Positions 1 to 11,523 of a stretch of DNA of 64,000 nt are shown here, piece after piece. The stretch is from NCBI GenBank assembly GCA_000827325.1, contig KN832878.1, forward strand, positions 62,001-126,000. Reading direction: 5' to 3'. The position numbers and the translations under genes were made by a program. Position 1 is the first letter of the stretch, and each line of letters begins with the position of its first letter. The notes beneath the pieces were generated by a model. That model worked only from the letters and a program-made list of their open reading frames with translations. It searched no databases and had not been told where the DNA came from. Source of the stretch: Oidiodendron maius Zn. Its lineage: Eukaryota; Ascomycota; Leotiomycetes; Myxotrichaceae.

Positions 1-252
1 CATTGAAAAAAGCGTGAGAAGAGCAGAAACGAGTCCTCCAGCCTTGACGGACTGAATAGACGCTGATACACACGTATACGGAGGATGGCTGATTTCCGTT
101 GCATTGCATGGCGTTATAAGAGGAACATACTGGTCTTCCACACCAGAGATATGAACGGCATTTTTGGTGGTCTTAATGCCATATCACATCTCAATATCTA
201 TGGTAACGGTATTACAGGAATCATTACTCATTATTCATAGACTCCCGCACGT
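1..252. other. 3' flank of thymidylate kinase gene, no gene seen
   Basis: This stretch lies downstream of the minus-strand thymidylate kinase stop codon and runs to the window edge. I see no open frame with recognisable sequence. It probably holds the 3' untranslated region of that gene. Confidence 0.5.
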
Positions 253-1259
253 CTATGATGCAGATTGACTGCTAACCCAGGACTTTATAAGTAACTCACC
301 CGTCTCGGGGTTATATTTCGTGTGGCCTTTCCGAATAGATTCCTTTAAGTGCTTCTCAACCGTCAGCTCGCCGTTCTCCGACCTCCTCCTGACATGCGGG
401 ACCCTTTCAACAGTCCCCTCGGGCCAATTCCTTACAACGCCCAGCGGTCCTCGTGCCTCGCCGCCTGCCACTGCATTCACTGTAATAATACCCTCCTCAT
501 ACACCATCTCTGCCACCTCGTCCAAAGATTTGCCAGCATCGATCACTCTCATATCCACAGCCTCGTCATGCCGCACGTGCTCCATGTCTAGAAATAGCTG
601 CCGCACCCTCTGCTGCATCTCCTTCTTTTCGTACTTCTCGTTCCCGTACCCACCTCTCTGTTCCGCGTCCTCGGGGCTTAGATTCAGAAACACCACGGCA
701 TCGGGTCGAGGAAGACCGATGTCTGGAGACTTGGCCCATTCCAGTGAGAGCTCTGGATTCTGTTTTGCAGCACTGTATATCATTCCCGAGTAGTAATATC
801 GATCGCACACAATTGTGTAGCCTTGCCGTATTGTATCCTTTATCCACGATCTGCCCAAGGTTAGTTTGGCTAATATGACAGAGGGGCCAGACGCACGCCT
901 TCTCCCAGCGATTAGCAGAGAAGAGGAGGTGAATTGAATGATCGTCCATCTCGGTTTTGCTTTGCAGGTAGCTATCAATCATCTTGCCTATCGGCGTGGT
1001 CCGATCTGATCTTGGGATCAGTATGCATCGACGATAAGGTCAATATAGAAAATAGGTAGTCTGCAACACAGCAGAAAGGCATACCGGGGAACCGGAGTGG
1101 TTTGACATTATGTCCAGCCTCGTAGAGAGCATCACAGAGTTTCTTGACCTGCGTCGTCTTCCCTGCGCGGTCGAGTCCTTCGATCACGATGAACGCCCCG
1201 CGCGCAACCGGCTTGGCGGGTTCTCTCCAAGGGTAGGCTCCTCCTGCAGAAGCTGCCAT
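253..1259 (-). CDS. CDC8: Thymidylate kinase (dTMP kinase)
   Basis: The enzyme phosphorylates dTMP to dTDP with ATP, an essential step in dTTP synthesis. Three exons read 1259-1085, 1005-897 and 850-253 and give 293 aa (882 nt with stop). Seen directly: P-loop GLDRAGKTTQ near residues 28-37, the LRFP segment that the first intron follows, the DRTTPIG loop at the start of exon 2, FSANRWEKA, and the DRYYYSG motif. Introns use GTATGC and GTGCGT donors. Family members in yeast and man are about 210 aa. This one has an extra C-terminal tail of about 75-80 residues, basic and without a motif I know. It is transcribed away from TAF6, with 369 bp between the start codons. Identity is very secure; the exact C-terminus is less so. 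Confidence 0.93.
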
Positions 1260-1628
1260 AGCTGCAGCTTCTTCAAGTCGAAAACTATGTCAATGGGATT
1301 CTGCGTTTTAGCAAGTGAAGGTTGATATCGCCAGCGGGGACGCGGGGTGAGTTTCGGCGACGCGCTTCGGCTATGAGAATCTTGTCAGCCTTGTCTCGAA
1401 ACTCTGGCGGCGCTTGGGAACTTTATTCCTTCCATCCGGGCGCAAGACCACCTCGATACTTAACTGCGCATCAGCAACATCAGCTTTGTCTAGCCATCTG
1501 AGACTCAACATAGCTGCAGAAGGCCATAAAGTCTGATGTGCGCGAATCTCCACTCTTGCTAAGGCTCGCTCACCCTGCAGGCATTGCTGGCGCAACCAGA
1601 TCGGTCTGCGCCGAGCACACAATTCATC
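1260..1628. promoter_or_regulatory. Bidirectional promoter region between CDC8 and TAF6
   Basis: This 369-bp gap separates two divergent start codons and must hold both promoters. I see no clear TATA box or known operator. Open frames here are short and have no recognisable content. Confidence 0.5.
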
Positions 1629-3061
1629 ATGGCTTCCGACCCAAAGCTTGTCTGGAATCCAGACAATGTGCGAGATGTTGCAGAATCAGTCGGCATATCA
1701 TCGTTGAATGAGGAAGCTGTGCGGGCGCTCTCACAAGAGGTGGAATACCGAGTTGGGCAAGTCATCGTAGAAGCAATGCGCTTCATGCATCAAGGCAAGA
1801 GGACAGTGCTAGGTACGCAGGATATATCTCAGGCTTTAAGAGTTCTGGATGTGGAGCCGTTATATGGCTACGAATCAACGAGACCGCTGAGATTTGGGGA
1901 GGCCTCGCTGGGGCCTGGGCAACCTCTGTTTTATGTCGAGGACGAGGAGATCGATTTTGAGAAACTCATCAACGCGCCGCTGCCCAAGGTTCCGCGGGAT
2001 ATGTCATTTACAGGTTAGATCTCAATGACGGATGTAGAAGATCGCTATACTGACACTTCCCAGCACATTGGCTTGCCGTCGAAGGCGTCCAGCCGTCAAT
2101 ACCCCAAAACCCAACCACCGCCGAAGCTCGAGCTACCGAATTAGTTCCCAAAGGACCTGGAGCTAATCCAACGCTGGCGGCACTGGCAGGGAACGACAAT
2201 GTCGCTTTTAAGCCATTGGTCAAGCACGTGGTCTCTAAAGAGCTGATCTTCTTCTTTGACAAGATCCGCAATGCCCTCTTGGACACGGATACGGACCCTG
2301 AAGTGGTTATGTTACGAGAATCCTCACTGGAAAGCGTACGGTCAGATCCAGGCCTCCATCAACTAGTGCCATACTTTGTGAACTTCGTGGCCGAGAAGGT
2401 TACGCACAACCTCAAAGATACCTTCGTCCTCCGCCAGATGATGGAGCTCACTGCAGCTATGATGGCCAACAAATCTCTCTTCATAGACCCATATGTTGCC
2501 GCTCTTGCTCCTCCAGTCCTCACCTGCATTATTGGCCGCCGCCTCGGCCCCGACGGCATCGACAACCTGAAAGAGCAGTATCAGCTGCGTGACCTTGCTG
2601 CCTCGATCATGGGTCGCATGGCTGGGAAGTTTAGTACCTCTAGTCTCTCTCTGCAGCCCCGACTGGCACGCACCTTCCTTAAGGCCTTCCTCGACCCCGG
2701 CCGTGGCGCTGGCGAGCACTATGGCGCTATCCTTGGCCTGGCGGCCGTCGCGGGACCGGAAGGTGTGCGCACGCTCATGCTCCCAAACATCAAGCCATAC
2801 GAGTATGTCATCCTCAAGGCGTACAACGAGCGTGGGCCCGCGGATGAAGGCGTCTCGATGATCATCGCCGCACTCATCAAGGCTATCACTAACATGGCCG
2901 AGGACACCGAGATGATGGCCAAGGTGGTGGATGAGGGTCGAGACGGAGACGACACAGTTGCATTGGAGGCCTATCTGGGTACTGTGATCGGATCACGGAT
3001 CGCTCGGTATGGGAACAGGAAACTGAATAAGTTGATCCTGGACTCTAGAGAGAAGCAGTGA
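1629..3061 (+). CDS. TAF6: Transcription initiation factor TFIID / SAGA subunit TAF6
   Basis: TAF6 is a histone-fold subunit of TFIID, and of SAGA in fungi, where it pairs with TAF9. Two exons (1629-2013 and 2064-3061) join as ACA G|CA CAT TGG and give 460 aa. The N-terminal histone fold (about residues 5-75) begins [17 protein letters not shown]. The linker [20 protein letters not shown] and the junction [14 protein letters not shown] are typical of the family. The C-terminal half, from about residue 190, is the helical HEAT-type TAF6 domain ([20 protein letters not shown] onward). I chose the ATG at 1629 because [11 protein letters not shown] is the usual start; an in-frame upstream start at 1584 would add 15 residues with no conserved sequence. 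Confidence 0.95.
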
Positions 3062-3379
3062 TGTGTATACTGTGTAGTGTATTTTAGGGAGAGGCGTTCG
3101 GCGAGTGTAAAGCGTTACGCGAATCTCGGCACTGTAGCAGAGATCATTTTTATAAAAGCCTAAGGTTCATGAGGGCAACAGAAAATAATGGAAGTCTGAT
3201 TTTAATGCATATGTGTAGTTAATGGCAGAAAACAGGTGTGTTCCATGCATGTTGAACCCCGAACTTCTAATATACACTTCACGCATGCTTGGAAATTTGA
3301 TATTCCCGTGTTTTTCGCGAGGGTACTCCTAGTAACGCCACCATGCCGTGAAAAAAGATAAAGAAAGCCAAAGTCTATT
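3062..3379. other. Convergent intergenic region between TAF6 and the mannosidase gene
   Basis: This AT-richer spacer of about 320 bp lies between the TAF6 stop and the last codon of the minus-strand mannosidase. It should carry both 3' untranslated regions. I see no gene in it. Confidence 0.5.
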
Positions 3380-5375
3380 CTAATGAGGACGCCTCAGAGG
3401 ATGTGCTTCGGTGTTGCTATAAACAGCATTAGTAATAAGTTCTATGAACGTAAAGATGCGCTGGTAAAGTCTAAATTGGCTAGAAAGAAGGAACAGAAAA
3501 ACTTACAGGACGTAATTATCCAAACTAACGACGCTCGGATCACTGAACAGTAAATAGAAGTACTTCAAGGTCTCCGCCAGCCAGAACGATTCCATCTCAT
3601 CAACTTTACCCGGCGAGGGGTTGAGCACATCGTCGATTGCTGAGTGCGCGATCTCTGTAGTCGTGTGAGCTTGAATGGCCTTAAACATGTCCCAACCGCT
3701 ATCGGGCCAATATCGTTCGCCCGTTATGCGCCAAAGTATGAAGACGGATTCAATAGCCTCGGGCCGCAGGAGATAGCGTCTATCGTGTGCCATGGCGAAG
3801 CCAGGAGAGAGCCGCTGGGCGTTGATCTCTTGCCGCACGGTCTCTACGTCCGCTTTGGGGTCGATAGCCTTGTACCAGGCTTGTTCATCCCAGGGGCATT
3901 CGAGCTTACTGGCGCAAGGCACGGCGGTGAAGGTTTCGGGCATGATCCCTGAGGGTGTATTCTTGTACGCCCAGATGCAACCATCTGTGAGGCGTTTGCC
4001 GTCTGCAAGGTCTTGTGGCCGGTCGAAAATCTTGCCTGCGATGGCGAGCATGCCCCCCGTGAAACAGGCCAGATGTTCCATGTTTGAGATAGGCTCGGAG
4101 TTGCCGCTCGACCACAATTTGATGCTGCCGGTAAGTAGGATGTCTCTGTCGCCGACTGTCATAGGACGGAAAATGAGGTACTTCTTGGCCACATCGATGA
4201 AATTCTCATACATGGTGCGGTATTGCTTGAGCTGCCCGCCAAGCATCATGTATTGCTAGAAATGTGAGAAAGGCAACATAAAATCAAATTGGGACGTCTT
4301 ACCTTTGGCAAATACTCATATGCTGAGTCTGCTAAGGCACCTAGAGTGTATAGCTCACCAGCACCTGTCATTGGCGATCCCAAGGCAATACTCTCGTTTA
4401 CCTTAGTGGAATCAACCGTGGCAGGCCACATTCCTGGTAGAGAAGTTTCAGATTGCCACTTCTCCAGTTCATTCATGACTCGTTGAATACCATCATAATA
4501 CTTGTCATTGCCCGTGATCTGAGACAGGCGAGTAAACTCAAGGGATAGGGAGCCCAGCACTGCCAAGACGATGCTCCGACTTGGCCGATGGTCGTTGGCA
4601 TTTGGATTGGTGGCAGACCAGTCGTAATGAGGCGTAGGCATGCGATTTGGGGTATCGAAGGCAGTGAACAGCACCTCGGCCAGCTCTATTGCCTTTTCTA
4701 TCAAGATTTTGCGTTTCCCCCCTGTAAGATCATATGCGGAGAGCAAGCCTCCTAGATGACGGATTGTAGTCTCGAACAAATTGATCTGGCAGCCCTCTGT
4801 GCCAGTGAAGTCAATCCTGGCCACTTCCTCGAGCGCCAGTTCAAACTCGTCGTACAATTCCATGATGATGAGGGTATCGAGACTGTCAACCAAGGTGGCC
4901 GCCCATCCACAGAACGTTTTCTTGTACCCACCACGAACAGGTCTCAATTCATCCTGCGCCCACGCCTCCTTCTTGTATCCATTCCAGGCATGCAAGAACG
5001 TCTCGCGTACCTCTTTCAGGCGGCTCTCCCTCTGCGCCTTCAGTATGGGCGTCTCGGGCGCAGGCTTGTGTTGGATCTGGGGAATTTTCGAGGGGCGCCG
5101 GCGCGGCAGGCGAAGGGTCTGCTCGACGGGGTAGAGCTCTGGGCGGATTGGGTCGACTGCATACTTGTATTCTGGATGCACATTTGATGAAAAGGTGATG
5201 CGCAGGAGGAAGAAGAGGAAAACGACCAGAGCAACCAAGGCTAGAATGCGAGGGGATCTCCGAAAGCGGTTGCTGCTGCGCTTGGGGATGTAGCGAGGCT
5301 GAGAATTGAAGATGGACTATTAGAGTTTGGTTCTCCTGTATCCCGATTGAGGGCTCAGAGGGTCCAACATACCAT
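3380..5375 (-). CDS. Class I mannosyl-oligosaccharide alpha-1,2-mannosidase (GH47)
   Basis: The enzyme trims alpha-1,2-linked mannose from N-glycans in the ER or Golgi. Four exons, 5375-5373, 5298-4303, 4255-3507 and 3416-3380, give 594 aa. Exon 1 is only the ATG (donor GTATGT); joined to exon 2 it reads MPRYIPKRSSNRF. A basic cytoplasmic stub and one membrane segment (about residues 22-38, ILALVALVVFLFFLLRI) make it a type II membrane protein. GH47 landmarks are the WAATLVDSLDTLIIM segment, YLLRPEAIESVFILWRITGE and the tail SFWLAETLKYFYLLFSDPS. The last exon is 37 nt and supplies the conserved NTEAHPLRRP end. Without that splice the protein stops just before the NTEAHP tail. Whether it is the ER or the Golgi paralogue cannot be decided here. 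Confidence 0.93.
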
Positions 5376-6326
5376 TGCTCCTCTCTATCTGCTCTCTACT
5401 CCTTCTTGCCAAGTCTTGGGATCTCTCCCAATATGAGAGTTGTAATGGCTCTGCAACAGCAGAAGGTGCCAACTGGCGATCGCTTTTACCCTTGAAAGAT
5501 CATCCCGTTGGTCTCTTCTCAGCGCCAAGAAATGTGGCACCTCCCAAAATAGGTTGATTGTTGCAACACCGCCCTTAGCCAACCGTTGCGCCCTGCCCTG
5601 CTGCCGCCGTGGAGAGTTGTAGGCGGCCGTAAGTCGACGGCGGCTGCTAGAGGGGGCTGAAAGTCCATATTTTTGATGTAGTTCGTGGTCAGTGATGAAG
5701 GGAAGAAATTTGACAGTGGTGAACCCTTCGTGACATCAATGGCGGGTAATTGGATCTTTTGCGGGGCGGCGCTTGCGGCCCCTGAAGATCGCCAGGGACC
5801 CCATCTTGGCTCGTGACTTTAGTTGGGAGACATTGATAGCGACCTATAGGTACCTATGAAAGCACTTACAGTATTTTTCTATGTTGTGCATCTTATTGTC
5901 ATATCCCCTCTCCATCTTGCTTGGCTTGACGTTCTTCGCATTTGAGAGTGCAGTTCTCAAATAAGTTCTCAAATAATCAGCAATGTTACAGGCGATCTAA
6001 CCTCCCTTGCATGCACTATATTCTGGTACAGCAGTAATGGCTGTCTTACTGTGCACGATGACTTCGGTTCGCCAGACTTTACAGTTGCTGCAGACTTATT
6101 CAGACACTTAATCCTTCGACTTCTCTTTGCTTTTCGCCCTTCCACCGAAGCCATCCCATACATCGTCCCTCGCGCTCATTGCTTCAAGGGATGAATTACT
6201 ATTCTGAAATAAGTAACAAAGCTGGGATATCAACAATAAAAGGACCTGTATACGCTAAGCTAAATAAATTACAAGCTAATGATCCCCCTTCTTGATCTTT
6301 TCTTTTTACCCCTTACGTCGCCTATT
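5376..6326. other. Intergenic region upstream of the mannosidase gene
   Basis: About 950 bp between the mannosidase start codon and the stop of the next minus-strand gene. It should contain the mannosidase promoter and the 3' untranslated region of the 647-aa protein gene. Only short shadow frames are present. Confidence 0.5.
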
Positions 6327-8447
6327 TCAGGCTTGGCCAAGCTCTTGAGCGGCAACAGCCAACTGCTCATCAGTAGGCATGTCGACAATCATCAAATACA
6401 AGACTTTCTGCTCACGGTTAGTGGAGCTCATCTGAGAGACTTCGCTCGTAATTGCGTACCTGCTTCAATATCCTCTTGACCCCAACAATGGGGTTCAGCA
6501 ACGCCAGCGGGTTGTCCATCGGATCTGGCCTTCCCCTGCCATACCCAGGGCCATATTGGCCCCCGCGCTGTTGTGGTGACATAATACCTGCACTCCCTGG
6601 GTTTGTCACTCCTGAGCCCATCATCCCCGGCTGCCGTGGCTGCTGCATGAATTGCCTCTCTTCCTGCGGATAATTTTTCTCGTCAGGATGGTAGCCTTGA
6701 TATTGTTGCGGGGGTAGAGGTTGCTGTGGAGGTTGAGATTGATTAGAACTCTGACTTCGAGATCCCCGATCCACCAAAGCTCCAATCAGCATGCCCATAC
6801 CGGTATTCTCGAGTCCCCGTCCTCGCCTTCCAAAGCCTCCGCCAAAGCCTCCGCCAAAGCCAGGCCTGCTATACATATCTCGCCCATACATGTCTCGCCC
6901 ATACATATCGCCTCCGTACATATCACCTGCATACCTACCACGTCCGTACATGTCCCTTCCGAACATATCTCTCCGGTCACCCCACATCATAGCCCTCCTC
7001 TCCTCCATTGCCACCATGCGGCTATTCTGCATGCCCGTCGTATAGGGTTGAGGATTTATATGCCCACCCGTCACCAGTGAGATTAGGTTGCCATTCGACG
7101 CAGGATGATTTGGATCAGCGTACCGCGAGGTGAAGGTTGGCTTAGCTCCGGCTTGTGCAGCTAGCACACTATCTGGGTTCTCTCCGGCCTGTAGTTTCCG
7201 TTAGATGTGTGAGAGAGTGGGGCCACCGTAATTAAATGGAAATTCTTACGTATTTGGCAACCGCTCTGCGATCGAAATACTCAGAAGCAAAGTTCTTCGC
7301 CTTCTTGAGCTTCTCCATCTTCGTCGTGGCTTCCTCACCTTTCTGGTCTGCCAGCTGGTCGAGAGCAGGGAAGACGAGTGGCGCCACCTCAGGGAACTCT
7401 ATATCTCCATAGGTGTTCCCATTCGAGTACGAAAACTGATTTTTGATTATCTGTGTCCGGGTTGAGCTCGATTGCAAGTGAATTCTGTTAGAGATTGTGG
7501 ATGTGATGTCTATGGTATCAGTGCGTTGGTCGGACTCGGGGTTCCATGTCATAACAAGACAGAAGAGGCCCCGAGGGCGGAAAAACTCAGTATTGGCCCG
7601 ATCGAGGAACATGTTAGTTCTGGAGATATGATTAGCGATGCTGTCATACCATTGGGGCTATGAATTCAAGTGGGAGAGTGTACCTTCTTCTGGAATGCAT
7701 TTCTGTTGCAGAATCGACTGCCATTTTGATTCCCATCGACACCAGAAATGAGAAGGGTGGCGCAATGGGAATAGTGGCAAAATTCGCCAGATTGATGGCC
7801 TGAATCCATGGAGATGCCTGACTCGCTTTATCGAAAGTCTCGATGAATTCTAGGAAGGTTTCCTGGTCGATTCCTTTCACCTCGAGAATCGGCGCGTACG
7901 CACGAATAAATCCTCGGTGGCGGTCTTTGGGTCGACGCTGCGGGAGGACAATGGGGAGACCCATTTTCCCTGCCTCCCCTATATACTCTGGGACAGGGTG
8001 TTTTGCCATGAAGGCATCCGTCAGCTTATGGACATTCTGAATAGGCTTCTCCTTTGCTGCGCCGGCTGATGATTCTGGCTCGTCCGGTGAGCGGGTTGAG
8101 ATCTGTTCGCCAGGAACTGGCAGTTTGAGGTCGTGCTGTGCATCATCTAGATCCCACTGTTCCTCGTCATATTCTAAGGCTTCTTCGTAGGATGGGGGCG
8201 GATGGGAGGGAATCTCTCCTTCAACGGATTTTGATCTACTTTTTTCGTCTGTTCGTTTTCCTGAGTCAATGCTGCGTGAGTGGTCACTGCTGCTTTCTCC
8301 TACATTGCCGCTTTCTTCAACACTGGCACTCTGAGCAACAAGTTTCTTCGCTGCCGATTGCTTCCTCTTGGCCTTAATGCCTTCAGACACAAGGCCGATG
8401 CCTGCGGCGACTCCACCGACAACCTTTCCGAGGATCATATCCGCCAT
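6327..8447 (-). CDS. Uncharacterised fungal protein with PPxY motif and Asp-Met-Tyr-Gly repeats
   Basis: I do not recognise a named function. Four exons (8447-7684, 7619-7250, 7188-6460, 6407-6327) give 647 aa, and all three junctions keep the frame. The N-terminus is a short hydrophobic/amphipathic segment (MADMILGKVVGGVAAGIGLV). Near residues 80-87 is PPPSYEEA, a PPxY motif of the kind bound by WW domains such as those of Rsp5 ubiquitin ligases, followed by an acidic stretch. The middle (about 140-390) is well-ordered sequence of unknown fold. Residues about 450-500 hold a run of DMYGR/DMYGG units followed by Gly-Phe-Arg repeats; then comes a Gln/Pro-rich tail. The last exon encodes KVLYLMIVDMPTDEQLA, a hydrophobic ending that looks conserved rather than accidental. 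A role in ubiquitin-dependent membrane traffic is only a guess from the PPxY motif. Confidence 0.8.
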
Positions 8448-9046
8448 CCCAAATATTCTGATTGCAAGTGTAAAGTCGCGTTATATTAGAAAGAGATGAG
8501 AGTGTACGAGTATGAAACAAAACAGAGGATGCTGGGAAGGCTGAGGGTGGTTTGACTCTATTTGCACGCTCCGCGGGAGGAGCAATTTATACCCCCCCCT
8601 CATCCACCGGATACTTACCCCCAATTTCATGCTAGAGCGAGCTCTACGCCATCGCGGAGTAATGAGGCGCAGGAGACTGGCTCCCTCCTAATTGGAGTTG
8701 TAAACACAATGTCGTCGCATTGCGCATGCAAGTTGTTACAGATATCCATCGCTTTCCCAGGCGTCTGAAAGTAGGTTTAGTGCTTACGGTCTCAGGGGCT
8801 AAGCGAAGCCTCCCCGAGAGCGAGACCGAGAGCGAGAACGTCAATCCAACTTCAAAGCGCCAAGCCTACGAAAGCACGCCGTCCTTACCCAGACGTACGG
8901 ACGAACCCCGCATCTCGTACCAGCTGTTGTAGAACGGCCGTAGGGCTGCGTCCTCCTATTTGGTAGTGGCACGGGTCCCTGGTTATAGCCACGCTTTCTG
9001 CGCTTCGCGATCCCGAGCCCGAGTGCGAGCCGTACGCTCGCCAGTA
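8448..9046. promoter_or_regulatory. Divergent promoter region
   Basis: About 600 bp separate the start of the minus-strand 647-aa protein from the plus-strand Zn2Cys6 regulator. Both promoters must lie here. There is a C-rich run near 8589-8597 and no recognisable open frame. Confidence 0.45.
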
Positions 9047-10415
9047 ATGTCTGGGTCCCAATCGCAGGGGGAGCGGGAGTCTACGACGACCTTTGTGTCT
9101 TTTATGCCCGACACCGGTGTCCCCGAGAGGAGGGGTGTGCCAAGGCTCTCACATAAGAAGAGCAAAACGGGCTGCCAACGATGCCGAGCTCGAAGAGTTA
9201 AAGTAGCACCCCTCTCCTGTTCAGAGCAACACCGCAATCATGTCGTTATCGGGCTATTTGACTACTCTGACCCAGGCACTGACAGATTTGCAGTGCAATG
9301 AAGTCCACCCCGTGTGTGGTGGTTGCCAGCGGCATGGTGTTCAGTGTGTCTATACCAGCCCCACTCTAAAGACGCCTATAGGCCACGAGGTTAAGAATGC
9401 TTCGAAGAATGCGCCAGAAAAGGTAGCAAATAAATTAGCCGTGGAGTATCCGGAGTCGGCGCAGCGACGGCTTCTCGAGCTCAGACTTTTGACCCAGTGG
9501 GTGACAAAGAGTGCCTTTACATTTCCCGGGAGTGACGAGAAGGACTATCGAGAAGGGATGTTACTTGGTGTTCCAAAGAGCGCCCTAGAGTCCCCAGCAT
9601 GGTTGAATATCGTGCTCGCATTCTCCGCAATACACATCGCGAAGACGTCATCATCGCCCACAGAGCAGCGAGAATTCATGGATGTTTTCCACAAATATCT
9701 TGACCTCGGCCTGCAAGAACATCGTCGCGATGTTGATAACCTCTGCAGAGAGAAAGCCAATGCAGTCTGCATGACTTCCAGCCTTGTCCGGAACTGCATG
9801 CAAGCCATGTTCCAAGACCGAGATCTTGTTCCGTACTCCCCACCAGCACAATATCTGCATATGAGTAACGGATCTGGTGACGTGTTCAAGACGGCCTGGG
9901 ACTGGGTCAGCGAAGATAAGACTTGCCTCGCATGGAGACTTGGTACCACTGGCCCGGACCTGTCGGACCTCAAGGAGCTGTTTGGAGAGAAGAAACGCAA
10001 AGGATTTTCACATCTCCTGCACCGCAGTCCTGCGGATTTGAAGTTTGAGCCGTGGGATTCTGAGACGCAAAGTGCGTACGAGCTCACACTGAGCTTCATC
10101 GGCGGCATCCAAATTGCCGTTGACGATGGAGAGAGACCAGAACACACTTTCCGACGCATAATAGCCTTCCCAATGTTCATTCCAAAACGTTTTATCGAGT
10201 TGGTGGATGAAAGGCAGCCGAGGGCGTTGGTATTTCTGGCCCATTACTTCTCGTTTCTGTCAAGGCTAAGGGGTATATGGTGGGTTGGGGATGCAGGGCG
10301 GAGAGAGATTGGTGCCATCCAGGAGGCACTGGAAAGCCCGTGGGTGGAGCAACTGGACTGGCCGTTGAAGAAAATGGAGGAAGTATGGAACATCCGACCT
10401 TGGGAGTACTTTTGA
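9047..10415 (+). CDS. Zn2Cys6 transcription factor, sterol uptake control (Upc2/Ecm22)-like
   Basis: Two exons (9047-9202, 9294-10415) give 425 aa. The intron splits the zinc cluster: exon 1 ends GCQRCRARRVK and exon 2 begins CNEVHPVCGGCQRHGVQC. Together they supply the six cysteines of a fungal Zn2Cys6 DNA-binding domain at about residues 40-68, just after the basic SHKKSKTG. The C-terminal two thirds has the layout of the Upc2-type activation region, ending LVFLAHYFSFLSRLRGIWWV, then RREIGAIQEALES, then LDWPLKKM. That resemblance is from memory of the family and does not prove a role in sterol control. I chose the ATG at 9047 because the open frame upstream has no ATG. Confidence 0.88.
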
Positions 10416-10787
10416 GCGGGAGTTGGTAACTATAACATTAAGTAGGCCAACTTTGGAGGCACTTTTGTGTCTAGGCAGATGCATATTCTGGGTTCTTATA
10501 TGCTGAATGTATGCTAAGTAGAATTGGATCACACTGCGTGTGTTGTAATCTACTCATGTCATTGAATAGCAAAGTTTCAATCGTTAATGATATGAGTATT
10601 TGATCAGATATGAAAGGACATGTTGATCATGTTTTCGAGATGTGAGACAGTTCCTATCACACTTCCTTGTTAGGAGCAGGAATTATACAGTTGTTTTGCA
10701 TAGGTTCGTAGCCAAAATTGATCTTATCACGACTCGCCTTGCTAGTTCATTCCGTCGCCTAGCTACGAAGGAAACTGAATCATACTC
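10416..10787. other. Convergent intergenic region
   Basis: About 370 bp between the stops of the Zn2Cys6 gene and the HXXEE gene. It is AT-rich and holds no gene I can see. Confidence 0.5.
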
Positions 10788-11523
10788 TCATCTTCCAATT
10801 GTAGCCAACGGTAATAAATTTAGCACCTGAATAAGGCACAAAACCCCCTCTCCGATCAATCCGGTCGCCGCCACCTTCATTGACCCCATCAAGATGAGAT
10901 GGCAGAGCACACCGACCGCCACACCCCTCACCGCACTTCCCAGTACGCGGAACGCGAAATATGTTGCAGGGAAGAACAAAAACCATGCAGTGACTAGACC
11001 AGGATTGTATATTGGACCAACCGTCAAAGCAGGAATTGCGTGGGTTAGCCCATTGACGAAAGTAAACCCATATAAATTGATTGCCACGGGGATGCTCTGA
11101 CTTGCGAGAAAAGACCCTCCCCATACTGTTATGATGTTGACAAAGACGATTACCACTGGGGTAAGAGGACAATCGGCGACGTCTATAAAGTCCTACGGTA
11201 CGTTAGGCACGTACCAAGCCTTGAAATTGGAAGTTCTCGTTCAATCAGTAGGTGCTTACCAGCTTCTCACAGAAATAGCCTTGAAACGAATAACGCCTAC
11301 CCAAAAGGTCCAGGCCATGTTCTTCCCATTGGTGAAGCAAGTAGATTGGGAAGACCAGTTGCATCCACCACCGTGGGTCCCGTGTTCGTCGTTGCCAACT
11401 TCGCATAGATTTCAAATTGCTCCCTCCTTCAGGAGAAGGCCAGGTATTCAAACAGAGCCGGGCAATAGACATCATACCCAAAGCAAGACTGGCAAATGGC
11501 CATAATAGTAGGACACGATCCAT
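10788..11523 (-). CDS. HXXEE-domain integral membrane protein
   Basis: Two exons (11523-11260 and 11192-10788) join as EKL|DFIDVADCPLTP and give 222 aa. The defining motif HQWEEH lies at about residues 64-69 within FPIYLLHQWEEHGLDLLG. Later blocks match the same family layout: VNIITVWGG, GLTHAIPALTVGPIYNPGLVTAWFLFFP, and the ending TGLIGEGVLCLIQVLN. There are about five to six hydrophobic segments. The His and two acidic residues suggest a metal site in the membrane, but the family has no established reaction that I know of. It stands alone between a regulator and a glycosidase, on the same strand as the glycosidase. Confidence 0.82.
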
